From contig JAFGBW010000083.1 of assembly GCA_016932965.1 (NCBI GenBank), forward strand, positions 1 through 7,980: a stretch of 7,980 nt of DNA, written 5' to 3'. The DNA comes from Candidatus Auribacterota bacterium. Its GTDB lineage: Bacteria > Auribacterota > JAFGBW01. A model generated the notes under the pieces. It made no database searches. It was not told the DNA's origin and saw only the letters and a list, made by a program, of their open reading frames with translations. The translations under genes and the position numbers were made by a program. Positions 6,428-7,980 of the stretch are shown here, piece by piece; position 1 is the first letter of the stretch; each line of letters begins with the position of its first letter.

Positions 6428-7980
6428 ATGAAATATCATGATCGTGTATTCTTCACTTTTATCAATCAGACAAAATGGGCATGCCTGTCAGTTGCTGTTT
6501 GTTTGTTGACCATCTGCTGTCACTTATCCTACGCCGAGAAGACGACTTCCTTCAAACACGTGCTGATCCTTCATTCGTATCATGACAGCTATCCATGGAC
6601 CAAGGAAGAAATGAAAGGAATCCAGTCTGTTCTGGGAAAAGAGCCGGATGGTATTGAAATGCACGTCATGTATATGGACACCAAGAAAATCTACAATGAT
6701 AACTATTTAAAATTGTTTTATGGCATGCTGGCCTATAAAATGAAGATGGTCCGGTATGACGCGATACTGCTCACGGATAATGACGCCTTTGATTTTATAA
6801 GAAAGCACAGACAGGGTGTTTTTAAAGACATTCCTGTTTTTTTCTGCGGCATCAGCAATTTTGATGATTCGCTGCTGCAAGGAGATTCAAAAATGACAGG
6901 GGTGGTGGAAAATTCAGATTACCGTTCCACCATTGAAATTGCGCTTCAACTTCGCCCCATGGCCGAACAGGTCGTGGTCATCAGTGACAGTACCCTCACA
7001 GGTCAGCTCCATGAAAATCAAACCCGTCTTCTTGTCCCTCTTTTCCAGGGCAGAGCGCAATTTGAGTTTATATCTCTGGCCAAATTCAGCATGGATGAAC
7101 TGCTTGAACGGTTGAACCAATTGAAAGACGACAGCGTGGTTTTTCTGCTCGGCCATTTCATCGACAAAACCGGCCGTATCTTTTCACAGGCGGAAGCTAT
7201 GGGGCTGATTGTTTCAGCCAGCCGCGTGCCGGTGTTTGTGCTGACTGATACGCGCGTCAACAGCGGAGTGGTCGGAGGGAAAGTGGTCTGTGGATTCTAT
7301 CAGGGAAAAAAAGCCGCTGAAATGCTGCTGCAATATGCAACAGGGAAATCCATAGAGCGTATTCCCGTCATCAAAGAAAGCCCAAACCGGTATATGTTTG
7401 ATTACAAGGCGTTGAAACGATTTGAGATTCCTTTTTCTGCCCTTCCTCAGGACAGCCTGATTTTGAATAAGCCTGTTTCTTACTATAAAATCAATAAACA
7501 CCGCGTCAATACGGCCCTCATGATTGGAGGTGTTTTTCTTGTGTTGTTTTCTTTTCTTGGCTTGAATATCAGCAAAAGAAAACGGATGGAAAAGACCCTC
7601 CTGGAATATGAAAAACAATTCATGAAGGTATTCAATGCTTCTCCCAATGCCATGGGGATCAGCTGCATAAAGGAAGGACGTTTCCTTGAAATCAATGAAA
7701 ATTTTTCTTCAGTGATGGGATTCCAACGTGAAGAAGTGCTCGGAAAGACCGCATTGGAACTCCAACTTTGGGTTGATCTGGAAGAGAGGCAGTCTTTTGT
7801 CGAATCCATGATGAAGTATGGATATTATAAAAACAGGGAAGTTTTAATGCGCCATAAATCCGGCCAGATTTTATTTATATTATTTTCAGGAGCTATCATC
7901 GAATTTAATGAACAAAAATGCATTCTTTCAGTGGCCCAAGATATCACGGAAAGGAAGAAAATTGAGGAAGAATTATTGAA
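6428..7980 (+). CDS. membrane sensor with periplasmic ABC_sub_bind domain and PAS domain, 3' end outside window
   Basis: The frame is open from ATG 6428 to the window edge (517 codons). Residues 1-36 form a signal peptide ending SYA. Residues about 43-345 match the ABC_sub_bind type of periplasmic binding protein: KHVLILHSYHDSYPWT, YDAILLTDNDAF, VFFCGISNF, GVVE, VVVISDSTLTG, GVVGGKVV, and the ending PNRYMFDY. A transmembrane helix follows at about 362-382 (ALMIGGVFLVLFSFLGLNI) with KRKR on the cytoplasmic side. A PAS/PAC domain runs from about 397 (FMKVFNASPNAMGI, FLEINENFSSVMGF) to SVAQDITERKKIEEELL. This layout usually leads to a histidine kinase or diguanylate cyclase, but the output domain is not visible, so neither can be claimed. 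The ligand is unknown. Start: 10 bases after the yggS stop, with only a weak GAG upstream, so expression probably depends on yggS translation. Confidence 0.9.
   Translation, partial: MKYHDRVFFTFINQTKWACLSVAVCLLTICCHLSYAEKTTSFKHVLILHSYHDSYPWTKEEMKGIQSVLGKEPDGIEMHVMYMDTKKIYNDNYLKLFYGMLAYKMKMVRYDAILLTDNDAFDFIRKHRQGVFKDIPVFFCGISNFDDSLLQGDSKMTGVVENSDYRSTIEIALQLRPMAEQVVVISDSTLTGQLHENQTRLLVPLFQGRAQFEFISLAKFSMDELLERLNQLKDDSVVFLLGHFIDKTGRIFSQAEAMGLIVSASRVPVFVLTDTRVNSGVVGGKVVCGFYQGKKAAEMLLQYATGKSIERIPVIKESPNRYMFDYKALKRFEIPFSALPQDSLILNKPVSYYKINKHRVNTALMIGGVFLVLFSFLGLNISKRKRMEKTLLEYEKQFMKVFNASPNAMGISCIKEGRFLEINENFSSVMGFQREEVLGKTALELQLWVDLEERQSFVESMMKYGYYKNREVLMRHKSGQILFILFSGAIIEFNEQKCILSVAQDITERKKIEEELL

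Noticed and set aside
7018-7809. Several minus-strand frames opposite the sensor gene
   Set aside because: The plus-strand frame is continuous from 6428 to the window edge with clear binding-protein, membrane and PAS segments.

Overview
The window looks like a piece of a Gram-negative bacterial chromosome. A Desulfobacterota-type (deltaproteobacterial) source is my best guess, from three things: a PEP/pyruvate-binding protein with a RecA/KaiC-like front end, a periplasmic ABC_sub_bind sensor with a PAS domain, and a protein-isoaspartate methyltransferase with a signal sequence. This assignment rests on family resemblance only. I see no rRNA, tRNA, CRISPR array, transposase or phage gene.

Layout. 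Bases 1-2367 (+) hold the 3' part of a large gene whose product carries the nucleotide-binding half of PEP synthase/PPDK, without the phospho-histidine and PEP-binding parts, and ends in a conserved-looking domain I cannot name. Bases 2368-2577 are a convergent intergenic gap with an imperfect hairpin and a perfect 14-bp inverted repeat. Bases 2578-5577 (-) are a probable four-gene operon, read right to left: alanine racemase (alr), an unknown exported protein joined to it by an ATGA overlap, a short exported protein resembling only the C-terminal half of a GNAT acetyltransferase, and an exported pcm methyltransferase. Between the last two sits a likely 19-codon coupling frame. Bases 5578-5739 are a divergent promoter region. 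Bases 5740-6417 (+) encode a YggS/PLPBP-family PLP protein. Ten bases later a membrane sensor gene begins at 6428 and runs off the right edge.

Functional picture. Two PLP proteins, alr and the YggS homolog, stand back to back on a shared 162-bp control region, which suits cell-wall D-alanine supply and PLP homeostasis. The genes after alr all encode proteins with export signals, so this arm points to the cell envelope. The sensor after yggS would read a small periplasmic ligand and pass the signal through a PAS domain to an output domain outside the window.

The window is mostly ordinary housekeeping and signalling DNA. The items most worth a second look are the exported half-GNAT, the stop/start coupling chain into pcm, the unnamed C-terminal domain of the PEP-binding protein, and the unknown exported protein coupled to alr.
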